From Dehalococcoidia bacterium (GTDB taxonomy: Bacteria; Chloroflexota; Dehalococcoidia; UBA2979), in contig JAPYRK010000001.1 of assembly GCA_029941115.1 (NCBI GenBank), positions 101,322 through 165,321 on the forward strand: a DNA stretch of 64,000 nucleotides. The letters are read 5' to 3'. A program made the translations under genes and the position numbers. The notes under the pieces are model-generated. The model ran no database searches, had not been told where the DNA came from, and saw nothing but the letters and a program-made list of their open reading frames with translations. The first letter of the stretch is position 1; each line of letters opens with the position of its first letter. This document shows, piece after piece, positions 9,688-20,634 of this stretch.

Positions 9688-9762
9688 GCCACTGTAGCTC
9701 AGGGGTAGAGCAACGGTTTCGTAAATCGTAGGTCGAGGGTTCGATTCCCTCCGGTGGCTCCA
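9688..9762 (+). tRNA. tRNA-Thr (anticodon CGT)
   Basis: Near-identical to the preceding tRNA; anticodon loop TTCGTAA; encoded CCA. Confidence 0.94.
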
Positions 9763-9800
9763 TGATTCAAGTGGTTTCACATGACTAGGAGGTATTGTCA

Positions 9801-10406
9801 GTGAGAAAATTATCAAAAATGCTTAATCAGGTAAGTGACCGCCCAGGCACCCTTGGCTTCACAAGCCGCAAAGATGTAGAAAAGTCAGCAGTTGCAACCT
9901 TTCTCTCGATCGAAAATAAAACGGACCTCAAATCCATTAAGGCGACGGATGTGTCAGCAATCCTCGTGACTGACGAGTCAATACTCGAATCATTCGACCC
10001 GCCAGAGGCGCTACTTATTGGGCTTGACTTGCGTAAGCACAATGAAATCCCAAATAATAGACAGTTTGAGAAAATCGACTTCGCGCTCGTAAACTTAAGC
10101 AGTACTTGGATGGCGCTTGACATTGAAGACTGCGGGCTAGTTCTTGAACTCGAACTGGACGAAGACACTAAAAATATCACTGAACTCATTCAATTACTGC
10201 AAGGTAAACAAGCTCTTCCACTAGACGCGATTTTATTAACTGGTAGCCTCTCCGAGGCCCTAAGTATCATAAAAAATCAGCTAAATATCCAAAGGCTTAA
10301 CGAATCAGTTGGACTGCCGCTGATTATTGCCGAGAACTTGTCAAACTCCGACCCTGACTGGCTTCGAGCCTTGGGTATCAAGGGTTTAATAACCTCTACA
10401 CACTAG
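9801..10406 (+). CDS. Conserved-looking hypothetical protein
   Basis: ORF with AGGAGG 8 nt before GTG 9801; no family recognised. Confidence 0.65.
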   Translation: MRKLSKMLNQVSDRPGTLGFTSRKDVEKSAVATFLSIENKTDLKSIKATDVSAILVTDESILESFDPPEALLIGLDLRKHNEIPNNRQFEKIDFALVNLSSTWMALDIEDCGLVLELELDEDTKNITELIQLLQGKQALPLDAILLTGSLSEALSIIKNQLNIQRLNESVGLPLIIAENLSNSDPDWLRALGIKGLITSTH

Positions 10407-10421
10407 CCACAAAACTAATGA

Positions 10422-10691
10422 CTAGTGACCATCGTCTGAGTAATCAGAATCAGATTGCTGAAACTTCCAGCTAAGACCTCGGTTCACGCGGTATAGGTAG
10501 CCGACACCCGCAAGCCCGAGCAAAATCAAAGCTCCACCAAGCCCGTAGAAGAAGATTCGCGCTGCAGTATCGGAAAGTATCAAGCCCTGGTTGGTGGCAG
10601 CCGCTTCTAAGCCTCCGGTCGCGTGCACTAGGCTAGCATCACAGAAAACCCCCAAAGCCAATATCGTCACAACCAACAAATAGCGTCTCAT
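10422..10691 (-). CDS. Small membrane/secreted protein (signal peptide plus one TM helix)
   Basis: MRRYLLVVTILALGVFCDASLVHA signal-like N-terminus and IFFYGLGGALILLGLAGVGYLYR TM segment. Confidence 0.55.
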   Translation of the reverse strand: MRRYLLVVTILALGVFCDASLVHATGGLEAAATNQGLILSDTAARIFFYGLGGALILLGLAGVGYLYRVNRGLSWKFQQSDSDYSDDGH

Positions 10692-10757
10692 ACATTCTCA
10701 CCTATCTACCAATAACATAACTTAATAATTCCTGAAGTTATTCTAATAAGAAACTTG

Positions 10758-11504
10758 CTAAAAATCCCGTCGTAAAAAAAAGCGATACGCGCCGACCGTG
10801 GCAACCAAACTCACCAGAGAGAGTAGTATCAGGGGTAGGCTAAGGTTAGCTACACCTCGGACAATATCCCCATAACTTTGAAAAATAGCTTCCGGCACTA
10901 CGCTAATCGACCCTGCCAACTCCATTAATGGAAAGGCAATGCAGAGCATTAGGAAAAAAATCGATGGAATTTTTATTGTTCCCAATCCACTCGCGCTTAG
11001 ACAACTTAGTATGGATCCCCCGAAGCCTAGAATAGCCAACACAATAATGTAAGCACGCAACAATCCAGTTAACTCAATGTCATTCGCCTCCGGGGCTGAA
11101 AATTCCTTCGAGAAATATGCAACAGCACCTAGCAAGATCAAACTCTCTGCGAGAAAATAAACGTATATACCGACAATTTTGCCTACAAAATACTCCAATC
11201 GAGAAATTCCCCGAACCAAAATTAAGTCCGTCATGAATCGATCGCGAGACCTAAAGCTAAGGGAAAACAAAATAACCAATCTAATCCCAGAAAGAGGGAT
11301 CAACGCTAAAATAACAAACCACGTAATCGGCTCTGACGTCATCCAGTCGTCAATAGCTCCGATCGCAACGAAGAAAACAGACAGAATTATCTGAGCTAGC
11401 AAGATTGTCAAAAGCACTGGTTTAACACTGATTTCGCGCATCTCGCTGAGACCAACAGTAAAATATGGCCTAATTAAATTCTGCATACCTACACCTAGGT
11501 TCAA
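10758..11504 (-). CDS. ABC-2-type transporter permease-like membrane protein
   Basis: About six hydrophobic segments; coupled (4-nt overlap) to the ABC ATPase-like gene upstream. Confidence 0.65.
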   Translation of the reverse strand: MNLGVGMQNLIRPYFTVGLSEMREISVKPVLLTILLAQIILSVFFVAIGAIDDWMTSEPITWFVILALIPLSGIRLVILFSLSFRSRDRFMTDLILVRGISRLEYFVGKIVGIYVYFLAESLILLGAVAYFSKEFSAPEANDIELTGLLRAYIIVLAILGFGGSILSCLSASGLGTIKIPSIFFLMLCIAFPLMELAGSISVVPEAIFQSYGDIVRGVANLSLPLILLSLVSLVATVGAYRFFLRRDF

Positions 11505-12556
11505 TTACCATCAATCTGACTATAATCTAGACTCTTATGTGACTCAGGCTGCCGCAATCCCAGTAGCTTGGAGACTCTCGTCTCCCTAAAGTTGTTCACT
11601 ACCCCGTCAACAGCATCCTCTAAATCTACAGTCGAGGGACGTAAATCCAACAAAGTGACTTCACTATTCTCGATAATATCAAGCAGCAATCTAAGTCTCT
11701 CAGACAAAAACATCTCAGGGTCAAAATATATATGGCATGTATCAACTACAAAACGATACGAAAGGATACCGCGATTCACATGAACGCGAAGTTCACTCTC
11801 AAGTCTATCAACAGATCCCGCAAAACTAACTGAAACCGTCGGAATATCCTTGGCTCCTTTTATACTCATCACGGATCCTTGAAAGGCTATATGGCCATCC
11901 GCAAAGATAGCTAAGTCTCCAGTCACTTGCTCCAAGAAAGGTAAATCATCACTTGCAATAATAATTGCCTTTCCTTCGTCAGAAAGATCTCTTATCAGAC
12001 GTCGCACCACCTTCCGCATGCCCAGATTGAAATCCTTTGCAGGCTCTTCTAGCAGCAAAAGTTCCGGATCATGAACCAGCGCCCCGATAAGGGCAAGGCA
12101 ACGTGCCTCAGAGCGCTTTAATTTTCGTATCGAGGTCCCCAAATGATCTCCGAAATGAAGTATCTCCGAGAACTTAGCTATTTGGGCTACGGCTACTTGC
12201 TTCCGAACGCCTGATAATTGTGAGACCAATCTAAGATACTCAATGCTATTAATGTTTTTTGTTAACTCGATATTTTCCGGAACGAACCCGATCCTACTTG
12301 TTACGTTGTTCATGTCCTCTGAATAATCTTGATGGAAGATTTTCAGTGAGCCAGAGTCTGGTGACTGCAAACCCAAAATAAGCCGAAAAAGGGTCGCTCT
12401 CGAAATTTGATTATCTCCCACTAAGCCTAGAACACGACCCGATCTAACCTCTAAGGTGACATCTGAAAGAGCTACCTGATGAGTTCCACCTACGATCTTG
12501 GTCAAATTTTGAATCTTAAGTACCACTGAGTCTGAATTATTTTCTTCGACAATCAC
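11501..12556 (-). CDS. ABC transporter ATP-binding-like protein with degenerate catalytic motifs
   Basis: Overall ABC ATPase layout, but Walker A is GDNQISRATL and the signature is LKRSE. Confidence 0.75.
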   Translation of the reverse strand: MIVEENNSDSVVLKIQNLTKIVGGTHQVALSDVTLEVRSGRVLGLVGDNQISRATLFRLILGLQSPDSGSLKIFHQDYSEDMNNVTSRIGFVPENIELTKNINSIEYLRLVSQLSGVRKQVAVAQIAKFSEILHFGDHLGTSIRKLKRSEARCLALIGALVHDPELLLLEEPAKDFNLGMRKVVRRLIRDLSDEGKAIIIASDDLPFLEQVTGDLAIFADGHIAFQGSVMSIKGAKDIPTVSVSFAGSVDRLESELRVHVNRGILSYRFVVDTCHIYFDPEMFLSERLRLLLDIIENSEVTLLDLRPSTVDLEDAVDGVVNNFRETRVSKLLGLRQPESHKSLDYSQIDGN

Positions 12557-12629
12557 CCTTAAAATCCTTAAAATACTGAAAACCTTAGAAGAGAGCTATC
12601 TAGCAAAGTAAAGCTAATAGATCTACCAG

Positions 12630-13421
12630 CTAGTAAATTCCCTGTTTATCCAAAAAATCCAGCAGTACACGTTTAAATCCAGCCCGGTCTGACGTGTAAA
12701 CCCCGTGACCTGCCTCCTGAAAAATATTGACCGTCGAGTTCATTACCCGACGGCCTATAATCACGGACCCACCAGCACCCGCAACTACATCTTTTCCGCC
12801 ACCAACCACTAATATTGGCATTATTAACTGGTTCAACTGAGGAGTTAAGGGGTGTTCACGTAAACCAGCAGTAGACCTACATTGTGCTACATAGGACTCT
12901 AAATAACTATCTTTCTCTAAAATTACTTTATTATCACCGGCCGTAGAATGCCCAGCAAACGCTGCCTCAAGCTCACGTCCCTGCAACGCTGCCTCTGGTC
13001 CAAGCCGAGCAATCTCTCCTCGCATATACCAATTTTCGGACCCTGCAACATTTGTTTCACTCGATGTCGAATCCAAAATCAATGCATTACATTTTTCCGG
13101 ATAATCAAGAGCGAACCGCTGAACCACCACACCTCCCCAAGAAACACCAAACAAAACTGCTTGATCAATCGACAAATAGTCAAGAAGTAACTTTAAATCC
13201 TTCGCATACAAGGGTAACGAATACTCTTCGGCTATCCCTGATCTACCCAATCCTCTGTTATCCCATGTGATCACCCGAAATCGAGCCTTGTACCAATCAA
13301 GCTCCTTCTGCTCAAAAAATTTACTGTTTCCTCCAAGACCATGACAATAAACGTAGGTAACCGGACCATCCCCCTGATCCTCGTAATGAATATTCACACC
13401 ATCTAGATTTACTAAGGGCAT
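12630..13421 (-). CDS. Alpha/beta hydrolase
   Basis: YCHGLGGNSKFFEQ, WDNRGLGRSG, nucleophile elbow GVSWGG, terminal AGHGVY. Confidence 0.9.
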   Translation of the reverse strand: MPLVNLDGVNIHYEDQGDGPVTYVYCHGLGGNSKFFEQKELDWYKARFRVITWDNRGLGRSGIAEEYSLPLYAKDLKLLLDYLSIDQAVLFGVSWGGVVVQRFALDYPEKCNALILDSTSSETNVAGSENWYMRGEIARLGPEAALQGRELEAAFAGHSTAGDNKVILEKDSYLESYVAQCRSTAGLREHPLTPQLNQLIMPILVVGGGKDVVAGAGGSVIIGRRVMNSTVNIFQEAGHGVYTSDRAGFKRVLLDFLDKQGIY

Positions 13422-13430
13422 AGCGACTTC

Positions 13431-14360
13431 CTACTCCATGTTTCCAGACAACTCTAACGGTAATCTGAACTCTACGGTCTCTTCTGCCACCACTATAGGT
13501 TCAATATTTATAACCCCGCGGATCTTCAAATCTTCAATAATTGGCTCTAAAAGTTCGTCTGGAACTGACGCACCAGCAGTTAATCCCACAGTCTCCACCT
13601 CCGTATACCAGGCTGGATCTACGTCGCTGAGCCCGTCAACTAAGTGCGCCTGCACACCCATGGACTTTGCGACCTCAACAAGCCGAACGGAATTAGAAGA
13701 ATTCGTAGAACCCACAACAATCACCAAATCAGCCCTCTCTGCCATTTCTTTAACCGCCTGTTGGCGATTGGTAGTTGCATAACATATATCGTTCCTGATC
13801 TCCGCATCAGGAAATTTGGTTTTTATTGCTTCAATCGTCCCTAGAGTGTCCTCGACTGACAATGTAGTCTGCGTAACCACAAACACTGGGGCCTGAGGCT
13901 CGCTTATTGCGAGCACATCCTGTGCCGAATCAACAACTGAGGTCCTGTCTGGTGCTTCACCCTTCGTTCCTTGGACCTCGTCATGACCATCGTGACCGAC
14001 CAAAAGTATTTTATATCCGTCCTTAGCAGCCTTGCGGGCCTCCAAATGAACCTTTGTTACCAAGGGGCAGGTAGCATCGATAACTTTTAATTCTCGACGC
14101 TCTGCATTTTTAATAATCGCCGGATCAACTCCATGTGCCGAAAAGACGACAACGGACCCGTCGGGCGCTTCTGAAATATCATCAATAAATACTGCGCCCC
14201 TTGATCTAAAGCCATCTACTACATACCGATTGTGGACAATTTCATGAAAAACATAAACCGGCTCATCCATCTGATTAAGAAGTCTGTCAAGGGCATCGAT
14301 TGCGCGAACAACTCCAGCACAAAACCCTCTTGGCTCAGCCAACAACAATGTACGTGGCAC
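13431..14360 (-). CDS. ispH: 4-hydroxy-3-methylbut-2-enyl diphosphate reductase
   Basis: LAEPRGFCAGVVRAID, EIVHNRYVVDGFRSRGAVF, FSAHGV, DATCPLVTKVH. Confidence 0.95.
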   Translation of the reverse strand: MPRTLLLAEPRGFCAGVVRAIDALDRLLNQMDEPVYVFHEIVHNRYVVDGFRSRGAVFIDDISEAPDGSVVVFSAHGVDPAIIKNAERRELKVIDATCPLVTKVHLEARKAAKDGYKILLVGHDGHDEVQGTKGEAPDRTSVVDSAQDVLAISEPQAPVFVVTQTTLSVEDTLGTIEAIKTKFPDAEIRNDICYATTNRQQAVKEMAERADLVIVVGSTNSSNSVRLVEVAKSMGVQAHLVDGLSDVDPAWYTEVETVGLTAGASVPDELLEPIIEDLKIRGVINIEPIVVAEETVEFRLPLELSGNME

Positions 14361-14383
14361 AATCCTCTCCTACATCTGTGTCC

Positions 14384-14668
14384 TTAAAGATTCGGGTTTA
14401 TCCTACCGCTTTCTATCCGATTCTGGACTACGGCAGCTCGAACAATCTCTAGCTCTATTTTACCCTCAGTAAGCAGTTCACCAGACACATAGACCGCCGG
14501 CACGCGCTCAAACAACTTATCCTCTTCGGTGACTAGCACCTTTGTAATCTTTATGGGAAGTGTCCGCCCTAGTGCCTTCAGCATCTGTTCGGCAACCTCG
14601 CAAATATGACATCCAATCTTTGTATGTAAAAATACTTCAGTTTTATATGACTCAATCTTATTTTTCAC
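14384..14668 (-). CDS. Glutaredoxin-like (DUF836-type) protein
   Basis: FLHTKIGCHICEVAEQML CxxC motif, RVPAVYVSGE. Confidence 0.75.
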   Translation of the reverse strand: MKNKIESYKTEVFLHTKIGCHICEVAEQMLKALGRTLPIKITKVLVTEEDKLFERVPAVYVSGELLTEGKIELEIVRAAVVQNRIESGRINPNL

Positions 14669-14669
14669 A

Positions 14670-15533
14670 CTAGAGCCTATTTACTTTCGCAAAGAAGCGC
14701 TCTGGTCGGTTAACAACCAATGGTTGGAACTTAATAAAATAAACTAGTATTGGCAAAGAAATAGCCAACACTAGTATCGAAACAAGTTGAGGAACTCTCA
14801 AGTCAAATAGAAATGTCTCGCTTGAATCAACACGAAAGTAAGTGAGGCCAAAACGCAACAACGCGTAGGAATCAAGATAAAGTAGGAAAGTTACTCCTGG
14901 CCATCTCCAAAATTTAAGCTGCCAAACAGCTAAAAATAAAAACGCCAATATCAATAAATTTCCGAATATCTCGTAGGTTGTAGCGGGATGAACCGCGACA
15001 TCAAATGTCCCGTGGTGAATGATTGCACACCTTAAGCCAGGTGACCCAGGATTACTATACATCACACCCCAAGGCAAATTAGTCAATTTCGCACAATGTT
15101 CGCCATTCACCAAATCCCCAAGTCGTCCGATAGCCATTCCGAGAATCATCCCAAAGGCGGCCGCATCAAGTACTACCCTAAGCGCTATCTTTCGAACCAA
15201 TCCATAGGTGATAGGGAACAACACTCCGCCTAACACCGCTCCCCAAACTGAAATGCCACCCTCTGTGATGGCAAACCATTCCCAGATTGAATCCATTCTT
15301 GAAATATTTTCTACGACGTACAACGCTCGCGCACCGATAACACCACCGGGAATCCCTATTAAAGCTAGGTTGTAGGCCTGATCTGGGTCATACCCAAACC
15401 GATCGGCCAAACGGACCCCTAACCATACACCACACAAAAGGCCTACCGCGGTAAAAAAACCATGCCAGGTGATCAACAAACCAAATACAGAAAATATGTT
15501 TGGGTTCCACGGAATATCTATTAATAACAACAT
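14670..15533 (-). CDS. lgt: Prolipoprotein diacylglyceryl transferase
   Basis: ITWHGFFTAVGLLCGVWLG, GRLGDLVNGEHCAKLTNLPWGV, HPATTYEIFGN. Confidence 0.93.
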   Translation of the reverse strand: MLLLIDIPWNPNIFSVFGLLITWHGFFTAVGLLCGVWLGVRLADRFGYDPDQAYNLALIGIPGGVIGARALYVVENISRMDSIWEWFAITEGGISVWGAVLGGVLFPITYGLVRKIALRVVLDAAAFGMILGMAIGRLGDLVNGEHCAKLTNLPWGVMYSNPGSPGLRCAIIHHGTFDVAVHPATTYEIFGNLLILAFLFLAVWQLKFWRWPGVTFLLYLDSYALLRFGLTYFRVDSSETFLFDLRVPQLVSILVLAISLPILVYFIKFQPLVVNRPERFFAKVNRL

Positions 15534-15600
15534 TATTCACTCCCGTGTAATTTCTGTTTATACATAATAATTAGCTGTGCTTAACAATAACAAATAGCAA

Positions 15601-16400
<800 letters not shown>

Positions 16401-16401
<1 letters not shown>

Positions 16402-17195
16402 TATCCTTGCTCCTCTCGAACGGCAATCGAAATCAGCTGTCTGGCAAATTCAGATGCTTCGCCTAGCTTGGAATACTCAGACATTCTCTCTAACACCGCC
16501 AAGTCAAAGTTGCCATCCTGCGACATTCGATGCTCAATCGCTCTTTTAAATAACCAGTCTAGCAATTGCAAATTATTTGGAAAAACTGCGCCATGCAAAT
16601 AAGTTCCAACGCAAGAATTACGCCACACTCCCTCTGTCCTATCAAATCCATTGTTGCCATAACCAATCTCAATTTGCGCGAAAGGCACGGCTGAATCGCC
16701 CAAAAAGGTTTGGCCGGCATGATTTTCGTACCCGACAATCGTCCCGAGGCCGTCGATTGCAGATTGTGAAATAACATCACCCACTAACCGTAAATTATCA
16801 AAAGTTGGAGTAACGCTTACGCAATCAAACACGTCAATTCCTTTCAGGAATATTCCCCTAGAATTACGAAACCAGCGGCCAAATAGCTGAAATCCCCCAC
16901 AAACCGCCAACATTGCCACGTTGGCTACGGCCCAGCTTCTTAACGTTTCACCCTTTGAAAGAAGATCAGCAGCCACAATATCTTGTTCACGATCTTGACC
17001 GCCACCAATAAGTACCAAATCTGCATTAGGCGGTAATCGGTCACCAATCGACACCAAATGTACATCCAAATTTACCCCGAGTTCGACTGCGCGTGCTTGC
17101 AGCGCTAGGCGATTGCCTCTATCCGAGTAAATATTTAAAACGTCCTCATACAAACTAACAACCCGAATCGATAAAGGTGAATTTGATTTCGACAT
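16401..17195 (-). CDS. gatD: Lipid II isoglutaminyl synthase glutaminase subunit GatD
   Basis: Class I amidotransferase motifs AVCGGFQLFG and GTYLHGAVFPNN; adjacent to MurT. Confidence 0.85.
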
Positions 17196-17240
17196 ACGTC
17201 AATATTACCTGACTTGTGTTAATGCGAACTTGTCATTTAA

Positions 17241-18671
17241 TTACTTCCAATAAGGCGAAATACCTATTCTATTAGCTAACTCTTCGCGAATCTCAATCAT
17301 ACCGGTGTACGTCGTCACTATATTTAAAGTTTCCGTGGGCAACGTTCGATCAAGAGCAAAGTTCAGCATGCTCATAATATTAGAATCAGACTTGCTTACC
17401 GGAATTCCGGCAATTAAACAACGTAAAGAAAGATTATGTGCCCGACTTCCCGAACAGGCCAAAAACTTGCACCTGCTCGCAAGAATCTCAAAATTAGCGT
17501 CATAAATCCACGAAATATCCCTGCCATCTTGTATCTCGTCATTAAGTACGAGCAATAAATTTAAAGGTGACTCAGCCGTTTCGGTGAGTGTCCTCAGGAC
17601 CTCGTTAAGCCCCTGTGGGTTTTTTGCTAACCAAATCTTTGTTTTCACATTTGCAAATAGAAACTCCTCTTGTCTGCCAAACACACCAGTGGCTGATTCA
17701 ATTACATCAATCGAATCAGCTGGATGGATCCCGTATGCCCAAGCAGCACTTATCGCAGCTAACACGTTATAAACAGAGTAAAGACCTTGCTGATGAACCG
17801 TTAAGTCCAATATTTCGCTACGATCCGCCAGCTCTACTTCCACATAGCTTCGATCGCTCTCGAGCACAACCTTAGTTGCCAACACATCCGGAGCTGGCCT
17901 TCTTATATCGCAGCTAGAACAAGACCAAGCGCCTGATTGCCCTAGATATTTCAGCTCATACCGAATATGACTGCCACATGCGCAATAGTCTCGTTCCTGT
18001 CCGTTAAACGAATCATCGAGTGCTACTGACGAATCATCTAGACCAAACGTGATGGTCCGAATCGAATTCTTACGCCCTACATCAATCAGAGAAAATAACT
18101 TGGGGTCATCGGCATTCACAACCAAGGCATCCGGCAGAATTCTAGAGTCACTCGAAAACGACTGAACCCACGATGACGCGATACTATCGATCTCACCATA
18201 CCGATCAAGCTGATCTCTTGATAGATTAAGAAACACCTGAATCTTGGGATTCATGCGTGAAGAAAGGCTCGGTATAACCGCCTCATCCACTTCAAAAACA
18301 CTCGCTAGGCTGTGTCTCCGCCTCTTTAATATGCCGCCGATACCAAGTGAGCTTATATATGCTGAAACAACCCCACGAGCCAAATTCGAACCGGAGCTAT
18401 TTGATAGTACAAAGTCAATTTTTGATCTTAGGATTTGAGAAATTAAACTCGATGTCCCAGTTTTGCCGTTTGTTCCAGTTACAAAAATGACTTCCCTAGA
18501 TAAAATTTTACTAATCTGCTGCTGGATGTTTGGTTGAATAAAAGTGGCCACTAGGCCAGATACTGCTGTACCTCCTCCCCGACGAAAAATCTGTGAAAAG
18601 AGTAAAGCGCACTTACCCAAACAAATTGCAAGTTCAAATCGTATTAAGTTAAAAATACCCATAACGGACAT
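17241..18671 (-). CDS. murT: Lipid II isoglutaminyl synthase MurT (Mur ligase family)
   Basis: VTGTNGKTGTSSLI, Cys ribbon CACGSHIRYELKYLGQSGAWSCSSC, next to gatD. Confidence 0.88.
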   Translation of the reverse strand: MSVMGIFNLIRFELAICLGKCALLFSQIFRRGGGTAVSGLVATFIQPNIQQQISKILSREVIFVTGTNGKTGTSSLISQILRSKIDFVLSNSSGSNLARGVVSAYISSLGIGGILKRRRHSLASVFEVDEAVIPSLSSRMNPKIQVFLNLSRDQLDRYGEIDSIASSWVQSFSSDSRILPDALVVNADDPKLFSLIDVGRKNSIRTITFGLDDSSVALDDSFNGQERDYCACGSHIRYELKYLGQSGAWSCSSCDIRRPAPDVLATKVVLESDRSYVEVELADRSEILDLTVHQQGLYSVYNVLAAISAAWAYGIHPADSIDVIESATGVFGRQEEFLFANVKTKIWLAKNPQGLNEVLRTLTETAESPLNLLLVLNDEIQDGRDISWIYDANFEILASRCKFLACSGSRAHNLSLRCLIAGIPVSKSDSNIMSMLNFALDRTLPTETLNIVTTYTGMIEIREELANRIGISPYWK

Positions 18672-18778
18672 ACATCAATATTACCGAACGTTTTCAGTCA
18701 TTCCGATATATAAATGTCGTGAGTAGACAGTACTAAACGACTATGAATATCTAATCCGGAATACAGTGCACCAGGTAA

Positions 18779-18991
18779 TCAGGAGTCGTCTTCCTTGGAA
18801 TCAGAAGCTTTCACCTCAGATTCTGCACTTACAGAATCGGTATCGGAATCATCAGACTTTGCCTCAGTCCTAAACTCTCGGATACCCCGCCCGAGTGCAC
18901 CTCCCAGATCCGCAACCCGACTCGCGCCGAACAACAGTGCCAGTATTACCAGAACAATTAATAGTTCCTGCCAACCAAGTCCACCGATCAT
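18779..18991 (-). CDS. tatA: Sec-independent translocase TatA/E
   Basis: GLGWQELLIVLVILALLFGASRVADLGGALGRGIREFR. Confidence 0.92.
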   Translation of the reverse strand: MIGGLGWQELLIVLVILALLFGASRVADLGGALGRGIREFRTEAKSDDSDTDSVSAESEVKASDSKEDDS

Positions 18992-19087
18992 AGAAAAGCT
19001 CCTTCGCCTTAAGAGAGAATCGTAACACCTAGGTTAGTACTAATTCTAGTCGACCTTGAAGAGCTGAAGATTTTTCAAGTACTAATA

Positions 19088-20431
19088 TTAATTCCCTACA
19101 GGGGTGGTCGCCCCTGAGCCGTGCAGTAGAAATGGCTGCAGAAACAAAATTCGTGAATTTCCGTCATCGATAATTACAAGATTCATATCCTCGTCCATAG
19201 CAGCAGAGGTCGGCCCACTTAACCCTCGGCCTGAATCGCCCACCGAGCAATCCTTGTTACCCCATAAAATTTCACCACTGCCATCGTGTGCTTGAGCAAA
19301 AACCACGTTCGATTCAAAATCAACTAGCAGTGCCCTACCTTTATCTGCCATTCCAACGGATAGAGGGTTTCGTAAGAGATTCCTGTCCTCGGCGGTTCTC
19401 ACCCTGAAAAGACTGCCAGCCTCGCAATCGGGGTAGGTACCGGCCCAAGCGATAAAAGCTCTATTAACTTCACCTGGCGCAGCCGAGTTCAGTATAATTT
19501 CACTCACAGTTGAATGCTCGATAAAAAGTACCTGTAACTCTGCATGATCAAAAGCGACAGCAGATCGTGACTCTCCCGAAACAATCAGTCCAGTCGGAGT
19601 ATATGTTACTGAGCTCGCTGCATCATTTATAGGAGAAACAATCTCGATTTGCTTGGTTGCCTGTTTGTACCTGTAAAGCGCCGGTGGGTAACTCGATGAG
19701 AGGTAAATAGATCGATCGTCTCCGAGTGCTATATCAGTCGGTATAAATTCCACGTCAGTATCGAGATGGCTGACGACTTCGACCCAGTCATCTGAATTAA
19801 ATGTCTTCTTAACAACACGCCAACCGTCAGTCTCTGTCAAAAGAACCCATAAATGTCCCGACTGATCTAGTGTCAACGCTATGGCACCCGAAGAAGAGTG
19901 TGCTTCGATCGCACTGATTGGCACCTCGATAAATCCGTCACTTAATATTTTTCCAAAGCCCTTTAAGGTCATTGTCTCGTCAGAAATTAGCCACGAGACT
20001 CCCTCGAAGTTATGCAGATCTGCCACCTTATCGGTGACGGAGATTACATCTCGTCCATCTGAAAAAGTAAATTGTTCTAGCGTCTTCGGCCTATAGCTAA
20101 CTACTAACTCTTGAGCCTGGGCATTCTCCACGACACTCTCAGTGTCAGTCTGAGAAAGTGGATTAATTCGAAGTTCTTCTACTAGCTTCTTGATCGCCTC
20201 ATCGGATAGCCCCGACTCCCAAAAAACGACTTCGCTCCGTTCATCAATCACCACAACTTTATAGACAATTTCGTTAGCTGAAGCAGAATGTGATGATTTT
20301 GAACCCGAAGACAGTACCTCGAAAACTTCCGGTAACCTCGGTCCAAAAATAAAGAAAGCTACAAACGCCATATTTATCAGAGACACGAATATGCCCGCAA
20401 GAAACCATCGAGCCGAACTGTCCACAGTCAC
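19088..20431 (-). CDS. Membrane-anchored beta-propeller-like hypothetical protein
   Basis: N-terminal TM (WFLAGIFVSLINMAFVAFFIFG) followed by repeated beta-rich segments. Confidence 0.5.
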   Translation of the reverse strand: MTVDSSARWFLAGIFVSLINMAFVAFFIFGPRLPEVFEVLSSGSKSSHSASANEIVYKVVVIDERSEVVFWESGLSDEAIKKLVEELRINPLSQTDTESVVENAQAQELVVSYRPKTLEQFTFSDGRDVISVTDKVADLHNFEGVSWLISDETMTLKGFGKILSDGFIEVPISAIEAHSSSGAIALTLDQSGHLWVLLTETDGWRVVKKTFNSDDWVEVVSHLDTDVEFIPTDIALGDDRSIYLSSSYPPALYRYKQATKQIEIVSPINDAASSVTYTPTGLIVSGESRSAVAFDHAELQVLFIEHSTVSEIILNSAAPGEVNRAFIAWAGTYPDCEAGSLFRVRTAEDRNLLRNPLSVGMADKGRALLVDFESNVVFAQAHDGSGEILWGNKDCSVGDSGRGLSGPTSAAMDEDMNLVIIDDGNSRILFLQPFLLHGSGATTPVGN

Positions 20432-20634
20432 CCCCTAAAAAGCATTGACTGCATTGTATAACGTGAGAGTACTCAGCGTATCTAAGCCGCGAGTCCACGC
20501 CTAAAAACCATCTAAACTTGGCGCCGCAAACTCGATCTAAAGCCGTGATTATGTAAAACCATATAGTCACGACATGCTAGAATGGAGGCTGGGTCGGGGG
20601 ACTCATTCGTTCAATAGGAAACTGGAGTCTAGCT

